DNA of 33,181 nucleotides from Candidatus Falkowbacteria bacterium RIFCSPLOWO2_12_FULL_45_13 (GCA_001778055.1 MFFY01000036.1:1-33181); one strand, 5' to 3'. Positions 1 through 7,804 are shown, counted from the stretch's first letter. Made by a program: numbers and translations. Notes: a model not told the origin generated them from the letters alone.

Positions 1-716
1 AGAATATTAATAAAAAATAAAATAATCGCCATTTCAAAGCTGACTAGCCAATTGGCTATGAATAACCGCCAGCCTCGTTTAAGCGCTTGACCGACCGTGG
101 ACTTATTGATTACCGCGTCAGCGATAGCGTACTTAGTGATAAAAGACATGATGATAGCCAGCGGAAAAGCCATGATCAAGGCTAAAATATAAAAAGGGTT
201 GGCGTTAAGGCTCCCCTTGATAAAAATTACCGGCAGGCTGATGGCAAAAAGCATTAGATAAACCGCGGCCTTAACTAAAATATTCAAAGTGAAAACCGGC
301 CAAAAATTTAACATGCCAGATTCCCAGCCGTCCCTTAAGGTGGACTTTTTCTGATTTAAAAGCGCGGCCGAATTGTTGACAATGGCCGCTTGCGAGACTA
401 TCACCAGCCAGACTAAAAACAGCAGCGCGGCCAAAGCCGCCAGAGCGAGAATTAAAACCATAACCATATTCAGGGTGTCGTATTTCAGCAAATTGCCGAT
501 ATTGGCGTAAGTTTTAAAACTAAACACGTCGGTTGAAGCCAGGCCTTGCCAGGCGGGAAACAACGCCCGCCCGGGGTTGCTGCCGGCGTTGTTAAATAAA
601 ATTTCAAATACGCCGCCGTTGCCCAAGAGCGCGGCGAAGATGCCGAGCCACCAGAGATATTTATTGCGCCAAGTTATTTTCCAGGCTTGTTTTAAAATAT
701 TTCGATAAAATGACAT
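1..716 (-). CDS. Multi-pass membrane protein, C-terminus cut by window edge
   Basis: Starts at the ATG at 714-716 and runs off the left edge, giving about 238 visible residues beginning MSFYRNILKQAWKITWRNKY. The protein is strongly hydrophobic, with likely membrane segments near residues 20-40, 82-107, 140-165, 172-192 and 215 to the edge. It resembles the uncharacterised multi-helix membrane proteins often annotated in CPR genomes as hypothetical. No catalytic motif is visible. It has the clearest Shine-Dalgarno sequence in the window, GGAGGAGG at 721-728, five to six bases before the ATG. Most other genes here lack one, so this gene may be initiated more strongly or differently. It lies downstream of ftsH but behind a good terminator, so it is probably transcribed separately. 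Function unknown. Confidence 0.8.
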   Translation of the reverse strand, partial: MSFYRNILKQAWKITWRNKYLWWLGIFAALLGNGGVFEILFNNAGSNPGRALFPAWQGLASTDVFSFKTYANIGNLLKYDTLNMVMVLILALAALAALLFLVWLVIVSQAAIVNNSAALLNQKKSTLRDGWESGMLNFWPVFTLNILVKAAVYLMLFAISLPVIFIKGSLNANPFYILALIMAFPLAIIMSFITKYAIADAVINKSTVGQALKRGWRLFIANWLVSFEMAIILFFINI

Positions 717-792
717 AGAACCTCCTCCGTCGCTTAATTAAAGCGAAGCTAATTATTAATAATCTTATTATAACATAAAAATTTAAACTAAC

Positions 793-831
793 AAAATAGC
801 AACCCGCCGCCAATGGTTTGGTTGCTATTTT
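793..831 (-). terminator. Intrinsic terminator of ftsH
   Basis: A perfect 12-bp inverted repeat (793-804 with 820-831, AAAATAGCAACC and its complement) surrounds a 15-nt loop. It sits about 30 nt past the ftsH stop, and the T-rich end of the stem forms the U-tract on the minus strand. Confidence 0.75.
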
Positions 832-859
832 TTGAATTCGGGGCTGGCGTCAATTAACC

Positions 860-2692
860 TTATGCCTCCGCTTTCGCCTTCTCGCCCACGATCTTTTCAA
901 ATTCCTCTTTTTCCAAAGTCTCTTTGGCCAAAAGCTCAACTACGGTCTTTTCCAGAAAATCGCGCTTAGCCTTAATAATACCTTTAGCTTTAAGCGCCGC
1001 CAGATCAATAAAATTAGAAATTTCCCGATCGATTTGCTCGGCTATTTTTTCGCTGTAATCCCGCTGTTCGTGGATCTCCCGGCCCAAGAAAATCATTTCC
1101 TCCTTATCGCCGTAAGTTCGCGGGCCCAAATTGTCGCTCATGCCGTAATCGGTAATCAGTTTTCTGGCCAAGCCGGTGGCGCGCCGCAAATCGGAGGTGG
1201 CTCCGGTGGTAACTTCGCCAAAGATTTCCTTTTCCGCGACGTAACCGGCGAGCAAAACGGCGATCTCCTCGACATATTCCGTCTTAGAATACATATGCTT
1301 GTCTTCCAGCGGCAATTTTAGGGTGTAGCCGCCGGCTTGGCCGCGGGCAATAATGGAAATTTTCTGTACCGGATCGGCCAGAGAAGAAAAATGGGCCACC
1401 AGCGCGTGGCCGGCCTCATGATAGGCCGTAATTCTTTTTTCTTTGCTGGATAAAATTCTCGATTTCCTTTCCGGTCCCATCATGACTTTCTCAATGGATT
1501 TAAAAATATCTTCCAGGCTGATTATTTTACGATTTTTCATGGCCGCTAAAATCGCGGCTTCGTTTAACAGGTTGGCCAGATCCGCGCCGGTAAAACCCGG
1601 CGTCCTTTCGGCCACTCTTTTAAGGCTGACTTCTTTAGACAGCGGCTTCTTTTTGACGTGCACTTTTAAAATCGCCTCGCGATCGGCTAAATCCGGCTCA
1701 TCCAAAATAACCCGGCGGTCAAAACGGCCGGGCCGGAGTAGCGCCGGGTCTAAGACATCCGGCCGGTTAGTGGCCGCGATGACGATGATATTGGTGTTAG
1801 GATCAAAACCGTCCATTTCCACCAGAATTTGGTTTAGGGTTTGCTCGCGCTCATCATGGGAGCCGCCCAAACCCGACCCGCGCTTGCGGCCGACCGCGTC
1901 GATTTCGTCTATAAAAATAATGCAGGGCGCGCTTTTTTTGGCCTTGCGGAATAAATCCCTAACGCGGGAGGCGCCCACACCGACGAACATTTCCACGAAT
2001 TCAGAGCCGGACAAACTAAAAAACGGCACCTCGGCTTCGCCGGCCACGGCCCGGGCCAGCAATGTTTTACCCGTGCCCGGACTGCCTAACAGCAAAACTC
2101 CCCGCGGAGTGCGCGCGCCCAGCTCGGAAAATTTCTGCGGATTTTTTAAAAACTCTACCACTTCTTTTAATTCTTCCTTGGCTTCTTTAACCCCGGCCAC
2201 TTCTTTAAAAGTCACCTTGTCTTTAAATTCCCGGCCGATTTCTTTGGCTTGAGACTGGCCGAACATCATCGCCTTAGAATTCGCGCCCTGAACCGAACGC
2301 AGCATAAAATAAATAAAAACGCTGATCAGCAAAAAAGGAATTAAGAACGGCAAGATCGCGCCCAGCCAATAGTTAAGGCCTTCATCGCTTTTAACTTCAA
2401 TCTTAATGCTCGCGACTTTAACCGGATCAAGATTAAAATTCTTAACGATTTGCGAGAAAGTGTCGCCGATTTCTTTTTTTACCACCTCGGTCTGGCCTTG
2501 TTTTAAGGTTACTTGCATTTCACTGCCCGCGATTACGATTTTTCCCACTTCCTGATTATTTATTTGAGCCACCAAAGTATCAATGCCCACGATTTCGCTC
2601 TTTCGGCCGGCGCCGGAAAAAAAACTGAAAACCGCGGCGATTAACAAAAAAGTCGTAAAAAATATCAAAAAATTTTTAATTAAGCTTTTCAT
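860..2692 (-). CDS. ftsH: ATP-dependent zinc metalloprotease FtsH
   Basis: Membrane-anchored AAA+ protease that degrades misfolded membrane proteins and regulators. From the ATG at 2690-2692 it is 610 aa. Features: first membrane helix near residues 6-26, a short extracytoplasmic domain, second helix near 110-132, Walker A GSPGTGKT (203-210), Walker B IIFIDEID (258-265), the SRH region with ATNRPDVLDPALLRPGRFD, the zinc motif HEAGH (425-429), and the third-ligand region TSDLRRAT. All key residues are intact and the length is normal. A longer frame opens at a TTG at 2770, but its extra 26 codons lie largely in the inverted-repeat element at 2722-2883, so MKSLIKNFLIFF is preferred. No good Shine-Dalgarno is visible. 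It lies downstream of rpsA, separated by a large palindrome that probably terminates rpsA. Confidence 0.97.
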   Translation of the reverse strand: MKSLIKNFLIFFTTFLLIAAVFSFFSGAGRKSEIVGIDTLVAQINNQEVGKIVIAGSEMQVTLKQGQTEVVKKEIGDTFSQIVKNFNLDPVKVASIKIEVKSDEGLNYWLGAILPFLIPFLLISVFIYFMLRSVQGANSKAMMFGQSQAKEIGREFKDKVTFKEVAGVKEAKEELKEVVEFLKNPQKFSELGARTPRGVLLLGSPGTGKTLLARAVAGEAEVPFFSLSGSEFVEMFVGVGASRVRDLFRKAKKSAPCIIFIDEIDAVGRKRGSGLGGSHDEREQTLNQILVEMDGFDPNTNIIVIAATNRPDVLDPALLRPGRFDRRVILDEPDLADREAILKVHVKKKPLSKEVSLKRVAERTPGFTGADLANLLNEAAILAAMKNRKIISLEDIFKSIEKVMMGPERKSRILSSKEKRITAYHEAGHALVAHFSSLADPVQKISIIARGQAGGYTLKLPLEDKHMYSKTEYVEEIAVLLAGYVAEKEIFGEVTTGATSDLRRATGLARKLITDYGMSDNLGPRTYGDKEEMIFLGREIHEQRDYSEKIAEQIDREISNFIDLAALKAKGIIKAKRDFLEKTVVELLAKETLEKEEFEKIVGEKAKAEA

Positions 2693-2721
2693 TAGTTTTA
2701 ATTCTTTAATTATGTAAAGAT

Positions 2722-2883
2722 TAGACTTGTTGCTTAATAAGATTTCGTCGCGAAATGAAGAAATTTCCAACGAAAAATTAGAAAAGCGACGATGTTTATA
2801 GACTAATATAAGCAGAGGAGCTTTTCTTATTTTGCAGCGGAAATTTCAAATTACAGCAGAAAGATTATTAAGCAACAAGTCTA
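2722..2883. mobile_element. MITE-like inverted-repeat element with TA ends
   Basis: The ends are a perfect 19-bp inverted repeat, TAGACTTGTTGCTTAATAA at 2722-2740 and its complement at 2865-2883. Two further inverted pairs lie inside and are nearly concentric: 2761-2768 with 2839-2846, and 2780-2787 with 2820-2827. The whole 162 bp can therefore fold into one long imperfect hairpin. Each end begins with TA, which fits TA target duplication as made by IS630/mariner-type elements. It carries no convincing gene. It lies 29 bp upstream of the ftsH start, probably within its leader. Mobility is inferred. Confidence 0.6.
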
Positions 2884-2884
2884 T

Positions 2885-2911
2885 TGTATAATACTATAAC
2901 TTATTTTGCAA
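2885..2911 (-). promoter_or_regulatory. Weak candidate promoter for ftsH
   Basis: On the minus strand TTGCAA (2906-2911) precedes TATACA (2885-2890) with a short 15-nt spacer. If used, the ftsH leader would be about 190 nt and would contain the whole inverted-repeat element. The spacing is poor, so this is tentative. Confidence 0.3.
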
Positions 2912-2929
2912 CCTTGCCTTAAAAAAGTC

Positions 2930-2997
2930 TATCGCAAAATTTTAAAAAGCTGAACTTTCTCGGCCGAGAAAGTTCAGCTTTTTAAAATTTTGCGATA
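2930..2997. terminator. rpsA: Perfect 68-bp palindrome at the rpsA 3' end
   Basis: Every base from 2930 to 2963 pairs with 2964 to 2997, with no mismatch and no unpaired loop; the centre is CGGCCG. A-rich shoulders on one side and T-rich on the other flank a GC-containing stem, so it can terminate transcription in both directions. It begins about 8 nt beyond the rpsA stop at 3006. The arms are much longer than a terminator needs, suggesting a repeat element that now serves as one. Confidence 0.75.
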
Positions 2998-3005
2998 AGC
3001 CCTGG

Positions 3006-4457
3006 TTATTTTTTCTTTTTCTCGGTTTTTTCTCTTCCGCCAGAGGCGCCGTGCCCGCCGGCCGGCCGGCCGGCGAGGTAGGCAGGCAGGGATCCGCTTG
3101 GAGCGGATTTCACTTTTACTGCCGCTCCTTTTTCCTTCTTGGCCTTTTTAACTTTGGGCTTTGCCATGGCGGCGCCGCTGGAGGGTGTCTCTGCCAGAGC
3201 TTCAATTTTTTTGATCGCGCCGGCTTTTTCTTCGGCGCCGGCGGCGCTCGCCTTGGGCTCTCTAGATAAAGCGGCTTCAAAGGCCGGCTTTTTCTCCGCC
3301 TCCGCCGCTGTCTTGTCTTTAGCCGAAATGGCCAAGCCCAAACGATGATCTTTGGGCTCAATGGAGACCACGGTGAATTCCTTTTTTTCGCCGACTTTGT
3401 AGGCTTCATTGATTTTCTGCCCGGCCGCGAGTTCCAGTTGACTGATATGCGACAGGCCGTGGATATCTTTGTCCAATTCAACAAACAGGCCGAAAGGATT
3501 AATTTTTAAAATAGTGCCGGTAACGCTTTGCCCGACCTGATATTTTTTCTCCACCTCGCGCCAGGGGTCAGCCAGAAGTTTTTTAACCGATAAAAATATC
3601 TTTGAGCCCTCAATGGAAATAATTTCGGCCCTGACCTTGTCTCCGACCTTGAATAAATCAGAGGGATCGTCAATTCTTTGCCAAGCCAATTCGCTGATAT
3701 GGATTAAACCTTCCAGATTTTCACCAAAGTTCAAGAAGACGCCGAAGTCAGTCAAAGCGGTGATGGCACCGCTAACCACGCTGCCGACCCGATATTTGGA
3801 AATAATGTCTTTTTGCTTTTCCTGCCAGGCCTCTTTTTCGCTGACAATCAATTTTTCGTCCGGTTCGTCCAGGGTCATGACTTTAACTTCAAAATCAACG
3901 CCGATGAAAGATTTCAGTTTATCCAAAATTTTGCCTTTATCGCCGCCGTTGACCCTGGGGTAATTTTCCGGCGCCAATTGCGAAACCGGCAAAAATCCCT
4001 GAATTTGGGCGAAACTAACCAGCAATCCGCCCTTGTTGGCGTCGTTAATCCTGACCTTCAATATTTTCCTGTTATCATAAGCGTCAATCAGGGTGCTCCA
4101 GGCCTTCTGCTGGCCCGCGCTCCTGAATGACAATTCCAGTTCGCCATTCTCGTTTTCTTCTTCAATAATCGTGGCCTCAACTTCATCCCCCGACTTCAGG
4201 TTGGCGTATTCCTCGGCTTCAAAATAAAGTTCGCGGCCACGGACCACGCCGGTGGTTATGCCGCCCACGTCCAACTTAACCTCGGCTTTAGAAGCGGCCA
4301 AGACCGTACCCTTGACGATATCGCCGGCCACCGGAATTTTTATGTTTTCCTTATCCAATAATTTTTGAAATTCCTCCCGGCTGGCCGGGTCATGGTTCAA
4401 CTCGTCCGGGTTGAACGGCTTCTGGATACTATTATTCTTTTTTGTTTCTTCGGCCAT
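3006..4457 (-). CDS. rpsA: 30S ribosomal protein S1 (four S1 domains)
   Basis: RNA-binding ribosomal protein that helps the 30S subunit engage mRNA. It is 483 aa with four S1 repeats at about residues 41-115, 125-200, 222-291 and 305-378. Repeats three and four are the most canonical (GVFLNFGENLEGLIHISEL; GLFVELDKDIHGLSHISQL). E. coli S1 has six repeats, and a shorter S1 is common in reduced bacteria. Residues from about 380 form a low-complexity tail rich in Ala, Lys and Glu. The last 30 or so residues (SLPAYLAGRPAGGHGASGG, then Lys-rich) are encoded by pieces of dispersed GC-rich palindromes at 3037-3100. Start is the ATG at 4457; no strong Shine-Dalgarno is adjacent. It has its own promoter at 4590-4617 and a structured leader of about 125 nt. 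S1 assignment is firm; whether it acts as true ribosomal S1 is inferred. Confidence 0.92.
   Translation of the reverse strand: MAEETKKNNSIQKPFNPDELNHDPASREEFQKLLDKENIKIPVAGDIVKGTVLAASKAEVKLDVGGITTGVVRGRELYFEAEEYANLKSGDEVEATIIEEENENGELELSFRSAGQQKAWSTLIDAYDNRKILKVRINDANKGGLLVSFAQIQGFLPVSQLAPENYPRVNGGDKGKILDKLKSFIGVDFEVKVMTLDEPDEKLIVSEKEAWQEKQKDIISKYRVGSVVSGAITALTDFGVFLNFGENLEGLIHISELAWQRIDDPSDLFKVGDKVRAEIISIEGSKIFLSVKKLLADPWREVEKKYQVGQSVTGTILKINPFGLFVELDKDIHGLSHISQLELAAGQKINEAYKVGEKKEFTVVSIEPKDHRLGLAISAKDKTAAEAEKKPAFEAALSREPKASAAGAEEKAGAIKKIEALAETPSSGAAMAKPKVKKAKKEKGAAVKVKSAPSGSLPAYLAGRPAGGHGASGGREKTEKKKK
3037..3100. repeat. Chimeric palindrome fragments in the rpsA 3' end
   Basis: Positions 3036-3049 match the left half of the perfect palindrome at 27402-27435 (TTCCGCCAGAGGCG). 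It is followed by alternating GGCC/CCGG at 3055-3075 and by a GTAGGCAGGCAGG segment like the palindromes at 18444-18502. All of it is read in frame as the S1 tail. Confidence 0.55.
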
Positions 4458-4495
4458 ATTTTGTTCCGATTTTTATCCGAAAATAAAAAAACTTT

Positions 4496-4556
4496 TCTAA
4501 CCTCCCGCCGCCGTCCGGCGGTCAAAGGAAGCCCCTCGGTCACCTTATACCGAAGG
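4496..4556 (-). promoter_or_regulatory. Structured rpsA leader
   Basis: Between the rpsA promoter and ATG the minus-strand transcript can form two hairpins: CCTTCGGT pairing with ACCGAGG (about 4530-4553), and CCGCCG/CGGCGG with a 2-nt loop (4505-4520). A run of seven T follows about 17 nt later. An S1 autoregulatory site or attenuator is possible; neither is proven from sequence. Confidence 0.35.
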
Positions 4557-4589
4557 TTTAATTATAGGTGCTTATTTAATTGTTTTACT

Positions 4590-4617
4590 ATTATACACTA
4601 TTTGATAATAATTACAA
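4590..4617 (-). promoter_or_regulatory. rpsA promoter
   Basis: TTGTAA at 4612-4617, a 16-nt spacer and TATAAT at 4590-4595 on the minus strand, about 130 nt upstream of the rpsA ATG. The -10 box is a perfect match. Confidence 0.7.
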
Positions 4618-4659
4618 GGCCTTGTTTTGCCCTTGTTTTGCCCACCAACCTTTTTATTT

Positions 4660-6111
4660 TCACCACAACTTTTTTCCAGTAGGTACCGGCCTATCTCCTG
4701 GCGTGACATATTGACCTCCCTCGTTCATTGTCTTGCTCTGCCTTAAAAAAGATACTGTGCCGTCTGGTAAGAGGTAATGCCCGGGAGAACAGGCCATAAT
4801 GTCTTGCTCTTTTTTATTTTCATCATGCTCCATATTCTTGGCGCGCCCGGAAAAATAAGATATTTTGGGCTGTCGCTTTATAAACCATTTGTCATAATCT
4901 GGGCTAGCTTGCTTTATTGCCTCCTTAAACATATTGGCGAAATCGTCGTTACCATGTAGAAGTATTTCGGGTCGAAGTGGTTGTAGCGTTCGGCAGACAT
5001 TCACCATGTCTGACATATATTGTTTGGGATTTTTTCTCGCCCGTACTTCGTAGGGACTGACTGAAATTCTTACCCTATCCAAAAACTCTCCTCCCTTTTT
5101 TACTATCTTTTCTGCCGCGCCTTGCGCGACTGAATCCGGCTGATACCAGCCGGCAGTAGTAATATGTATTCTCCGCTTCTTTGACGCCAGGACTTCTACT
5201 ACGTCGCCATAATCTGCCGGAGAACCGTCGCTATGTAAAAATTTATTATCGCGATAGTCAAAGGGGTCGCTATCGTTATAATTCATAATGCTAGAAAAAA
5301 ACTGTGAGGTAGTAATAGGAAAACCAAGTCCTTTTACATAATCAGTTACAAATAACTGGTTGCCGTCGCGATAGTCGCCCATAGGTCCATTGACAAACGC
5401 AAGAAGTTCCTCGGGAGTTTTTTTAGCACCCCTAAAATATTCAATCAACACCGGGTAGCTGGGCACCATTTTAATAAGCAATTCATTGATCTCACGAACC
5501 GTTTGGGGATTAAAGCCGCGGCCCCGTAAACCAAGAGCCTTAGCCAGCGCCGTCCGCGCGTCCCACTCACCGCCCGTAGAAGAATCGGCTTTAAAGCGGT
5601 CATCATGCATAAACGATGTGTCAATTTTAAGTTGAGCACCAAGGTCATGGCAAAACTTTATCCAATCTTTCTCAATAAGAGCCTCTCTTCTTCGCATCCG
5701 TTCGCCAATTTTAAGCACGGCTTGGAACGGCATGGTTTGCACCTCTCGTGAAGTGTCCGCGGCGCAGAAAGTGCACTGATGGCGGCAGCCTTTGGTTGTT
5801 TGAACCACGGCCAAGTGCGCCCCATATAATTCTTTTTCTTCCGCCGGTTCCAGTTCCGCCAATCCGGAAAAATATTCTCCATGAGGATTTTCCACGGTCG
5901 GCAGTTCCCGCGGGTCCATCCTTAAACCAGCGGCAATTTTTCCCGCCACTTCTTTTCCCTTCGCACTCAAAGGAAAATGAGGCGTAAGCAACGGCCGCGC
6001 CAGTTTGACGCATAGGTCTTCCGCCGCTTTTTTGTCCGCATTTTCTGACACCAAAACATCGGCGCCGACTTTCGGTTTTAGCGGTTCACGATGTTTAAAT
6101 TCAAATCCCAT
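4660..6111 (-). CDS. Radical SAM-like protein of unknown function
   Basis: A 483-aa protein with one CxxxCxxC cluster, CRHQCTFC (C109, C113, C116), preceded by the strand AVVQTTKG. That is the layout of a radical S-adenosylmethionine enzyme, in which these cysteines hold a 4Fe-4S cluster. The N-terminal 100 residues look like a substrate or partner domain and include LPTVENPHGEYFSGLAEL. The C-terminus has one more Cys in ACSPGHYLLPDGTVSFLR, reminiscent of a SPASM edge but without the usual set of cysteines. I do not recognise the subfamily, and no precursor peptide or obvious partner is adjacent. Upstream is a small anchored protein ending 37 nt before this ATG, so the two may be co-transcribed. 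The start is the ATG at 6111, with no Shine-Dalgarno. The substrate cannot be inferred. Confidence 0.75.
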   Translation of the reverse strand: MGFEFKHREPLKPKVGADVLVSENADKKAAEDLCVKLARPLLTPHFPLSAKGKEVAGKIAAGLRMDPRELPTVENPHGEYFSGLAELEPAEEKELYGAHLAVVQTTKGCRHQCTFCAADTSREVQTMPFQAVLKIGERMRRREALIEKDWIKFCHDLGAQLKIDTSFMHDDRFKADSSTGGEWDARTALAKALGLRGRGFNPQTVREINELLIKMVPSYPVLIEYFRGAKKTPEELLAFVNGPMGDYRDGNQLFVTDYVKGLGFPITTSQFFSSIMNYNDSDPFDYRDNKFLHSDGSPADYGDVVEVLASKKRRIHITTAGWYQPDSVAQGAAEKIVKKGGEFLDRVRISVSPYEVRARKNPKQYMSDMVNVCRTLQPLRPEILLHGNDDFANMFKEAIKQASPDYDKWFIKRQPKISYFSGRAKNMEHDENKKEQDIMACSPGHYLLPDGTVSFLRQSKTMNEGGQYVTPGDRPVPTGKKLW

Positions 6112-6148
6112 ATTGATGTAAAATTATTTATGATATCTAATATTTTAC

Positions 6149-6613
6149 CTATTCCGTAAATAAAGTTGGTTTGATTTGTTTCAAATACCCCATGCAGTCG
6201 GCCCATTCGCTGGCCGGGCCGGTCAGGTCAAAAACCAGAACCAGGCCGTTATAGGGAACGATAACCCTGCCATCGCTTTCCGTTCCCGCATCAGCCTGCT
6301 TCGCGATTATGTTATAATGCTTGGCCGGGCAAGTTTTCTTGCCGTCCTCTTCGCGGTAAAATTCAAGATTCCTGGCTCCCGCGGTTTTAAAGCCTCGGGG
6401 CAGGTTGAAGCCGTAGCCCATAACCACATTATCCACGATTAGCCGGCCATCAGCGGCTTCGGTCACGGCATAAGGCGAAGCCTGATGCACGATTTGAGCG
6501 CTGATCCAGTCCGCGCTTTCCTCTCGCACTAAAGCATACCAAATAATAAAAATACTAACTAAAGTTGAGAGAAATAAAACGGTAATTTTTATAGAATAAT
6601 CGGTCTGATACAT
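6149..6613 (-). CDS. Small N-terminally anchored protein of unknown function
   Basis: From the ATG at 6611-6613 the protein is 154 aa. One membrane helix is near residues 8-26 (ITVLFLSTLVSIFIIWYAL), followed by an outside-facing domain. The soluble part contains two Cys (in KKTCPAKHY and WADCMGYL) that could form a disulfide, and segments such as GRLIVDNVVMGYGFNLPRGF and GLVLVFDL that suggest a small beta-rich fold. I do not recognise a family. A TTG two codons upstream is an alternative start but offers no better ribosome site. It precedes the radical SAM gene by 37 nt in the same orientation. Two hairpins separate it from the lipoprotein gene upstream. Confidence 0.7.
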   Translation of the reverse strand: MYQTDYSIKITVLFLSTLVSIFIIWYALVREESADWISAQIVHQASPYAVTEAADGRLIVDNVVMGYGFNLPRGFKTAGARNLEFYREEDGKKTCPAKHYNIIAKQADAGTESDGRVIVPYNGLVLVFDLTGPASEWADCMGYLKQIKPTLFTE

Positions 6614-6630
6614 AAGCAAAGCATGTTTGT

Positions 6631-6675
6631 CTTCGCCAAGAGTCCCCCGCTAAAATTTAGCGGGGGACGGCGAAG
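6631..6675. repeat. Strong hairpin palindrome upstream of the 6613 gene
   Basis: 6642-6654 pairs perfectly with 6656-6668 (GTCCCCCGCTAAA and complement, one central base). After a 4-nt bulge, 6631-6637 pairs with 6669-6675 (CTTCGCC/GGCGAAG). No U-run follows, so it is more likely a REP-like element than a simple terminator. It lies about 18 nt upstream of the ATG at 6613. Confidence 0.6.
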
Positions 6676-6727
6676 CCATGGCCGACAGTGCTAAAGTCAT
6701 CCATATTATAGCAATATTTATCCAAAT

Positions 6728-6748
6728 AAAAAAGGCGCTGCACGCGCC
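6728..6748 (-). terminator. Intrinsic terminator of the lipoprotein gene
   Basis: GGCGC (6734-6738) pairs with GCGCC (6744-6748), and on the minus strand the hairpin is followed by six T (6728-6733). It lies about 100 nt past the stop at 6851. Confidence 0.65.
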
Positions 6749-6781
6749 CCTGATATTTGCCCTGTTAAAAAAATATAATAA

Positions 6782-6832
6782 TAGAACTTACGCGGTTGAA
6801 AAACCTCCGTTCAGTCAACCGCGTAAGTTCTA
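6782..6832. repeat. Dispersed hairpin element, copy 1 (conserved loop)
   Basis: A perfect 18-bp stem (6782-6799 with 6815-6832, TAGAACTTACGCGGTTGA and complement) encloses a 15-nt loop that reads CTGAACGGAGGTTTT on the minus strand. A second copy with the same loop but decayed arms is at 11848-11896. Confidence 0.7.
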
Positions 6833-6850
6833 AATAGGGTAAAATTAATT

Positions 6851-7804
6851 TTATTGCGGCGTGGCGCATCCGGCCGCGGCGTTGCTATTACTGACGCCGG
6901 CGCCGAATCCGGCCGCCGGAGAGACGCTGGATAACTGCTTGGAGCATTCGGCCGGTTTATTATTGAAAGCCGCGCAAATGCCGGCTAAATAACTTGCCGC
7001 GTCCCTGCCGGCATCGGACTGAACCCCGTTGATCACTAAAGTCGGGCTGCCCTGCACGCCATAACTCTGGCTTAAATCAGAATCGGTTTTATAATAATCT
7101 TTTGACTTGGCGGCAAGGCAGCTCGCCAATTTGATTTTATCAATCCCGGCCTGGGTCTGACAGATGCTGGTATCGCCTTGCTCGGTGAAACATTTTAAAT
7201 AATTATAATATTTGGCGGTTTGCTGCTCGCGCAGGCAAACTTGAGCATAGGTTTCCTGATTTTCCTTGTCGCCATGCATGAAATAATGGACGAACCTGAC
7301 CTTGGCGTCAATCTTATCGCCTAAAGCTTCAAAGGCGGGAATGATGCCTTTTTCCGCCTGCAAACCGTAAGGGCAATGAGTCATAACGAATAATTCAACC
7401 TTTGGTTTATCGGTTTTTGGCACATTAGCGGTCGGCGCAACGGCTTGAGAATTATCCGCCGAAGCCGCTGCCGTCGCTTGTTGGGCGGCGTTCTCCTGGG
7501 CGAAAGTTGCCATATCAAGGCCGCTTTGAAAAAATTTCCCGCCGTCCTTGGTCATATATGAAGTATAGTCCTTGCCGCTGACGTTTAAATTAATATTGTA
7601 GACATCGCCCTCCAAAATCGCGTTTTTAACCGTGGCCTTGATGTCTGACGGCAATAAATTTTCGTTAATAAATTTTTCCGCCGCCGCCTTGGCTTCTTCC
7701 GGGCTAAGAATTTTCCTGGCCTGCTGATCAATCTTGGCCAGCGGAATGGCGCAGCCGCTTACCAATACAGCCAAAAATAGGCTTAAAATAATTATTTTTT
7801 TCAT
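6851..7804 (-). CDS. Lipoprotein with thioredoxin-like (DsbA/GILT-type) domain
   Basis: Exported thiol protein of 317 aa. It has a signal peptide with lipobox LVSGC, so C18 should be lipidated and the protein held at the outer face of the membrane. Residues about 35-105 form a small alpha-beta domain. An Ala/Gln-rich linker (105-133) leads to a thioredoxin-fold domain from about 135 to 280, starting VELFVMTHCPYG. The active-site motif is C144-P-Y-G147, with one Cys where DsbA has CxxC. The cis-proline loop is GSPTLVING. Other cysteines (C190, C205, C215, C229, C277, C287, C313) could form structural disulfides. The likely role is disulfide exchange or isomerisation outside the cell; the single-Cys site would favour isomerase- or glutaredoxin-like chemistry. 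It has its own promoter and terminator. Fold is confident; function is inferred. Confidence 0.85.
   Translation of the reverse strand: MKKIIILSLFLAVLVSGCAIPLAKIDQQARKILSPEEAKAAAEKFINENLLPSDIKATVKNAILEGDVYNINLNVSGKDYTSYMTKDGGKFFQSGLDMATFAQENAAQQATAAASADNSQAVAPTANVPKTDKPKVELFVMTHCPYGLQAEKGIIPAFEALGDKIDAKVRFVHYFMHGDKENQETYAQVCLREQQTAKYYNYLKCFTEQGDTSICQTQAGIDKIKLASCLAAKSKDYYKTDSDLSQSYGVQGSPTLVINGVQSDAGRDAASYLAGICAAFNNKPAECSKQLSSVSPAAGFGAGVSNSNAAAGCATPQ

Noticed and set aside
1443..2252. Long plus-strand frame opposite ftsH
   Set aside because: Fully inside ftsH, Ser/Arg-rich, no family resemblance.
2693..2770. Extended ftsH start (TTG)
   Set aside because: The extra codons fall mostly in the inverted-repeat element and place 26 unusual residues before the membrane helix.
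4777..4959. Precursor peptide for the radical SAM enzyme
   Set aside because: The small frame here is antisense inside the radical SAM gene; no short peptide with a leader/core pattern was found beside it.
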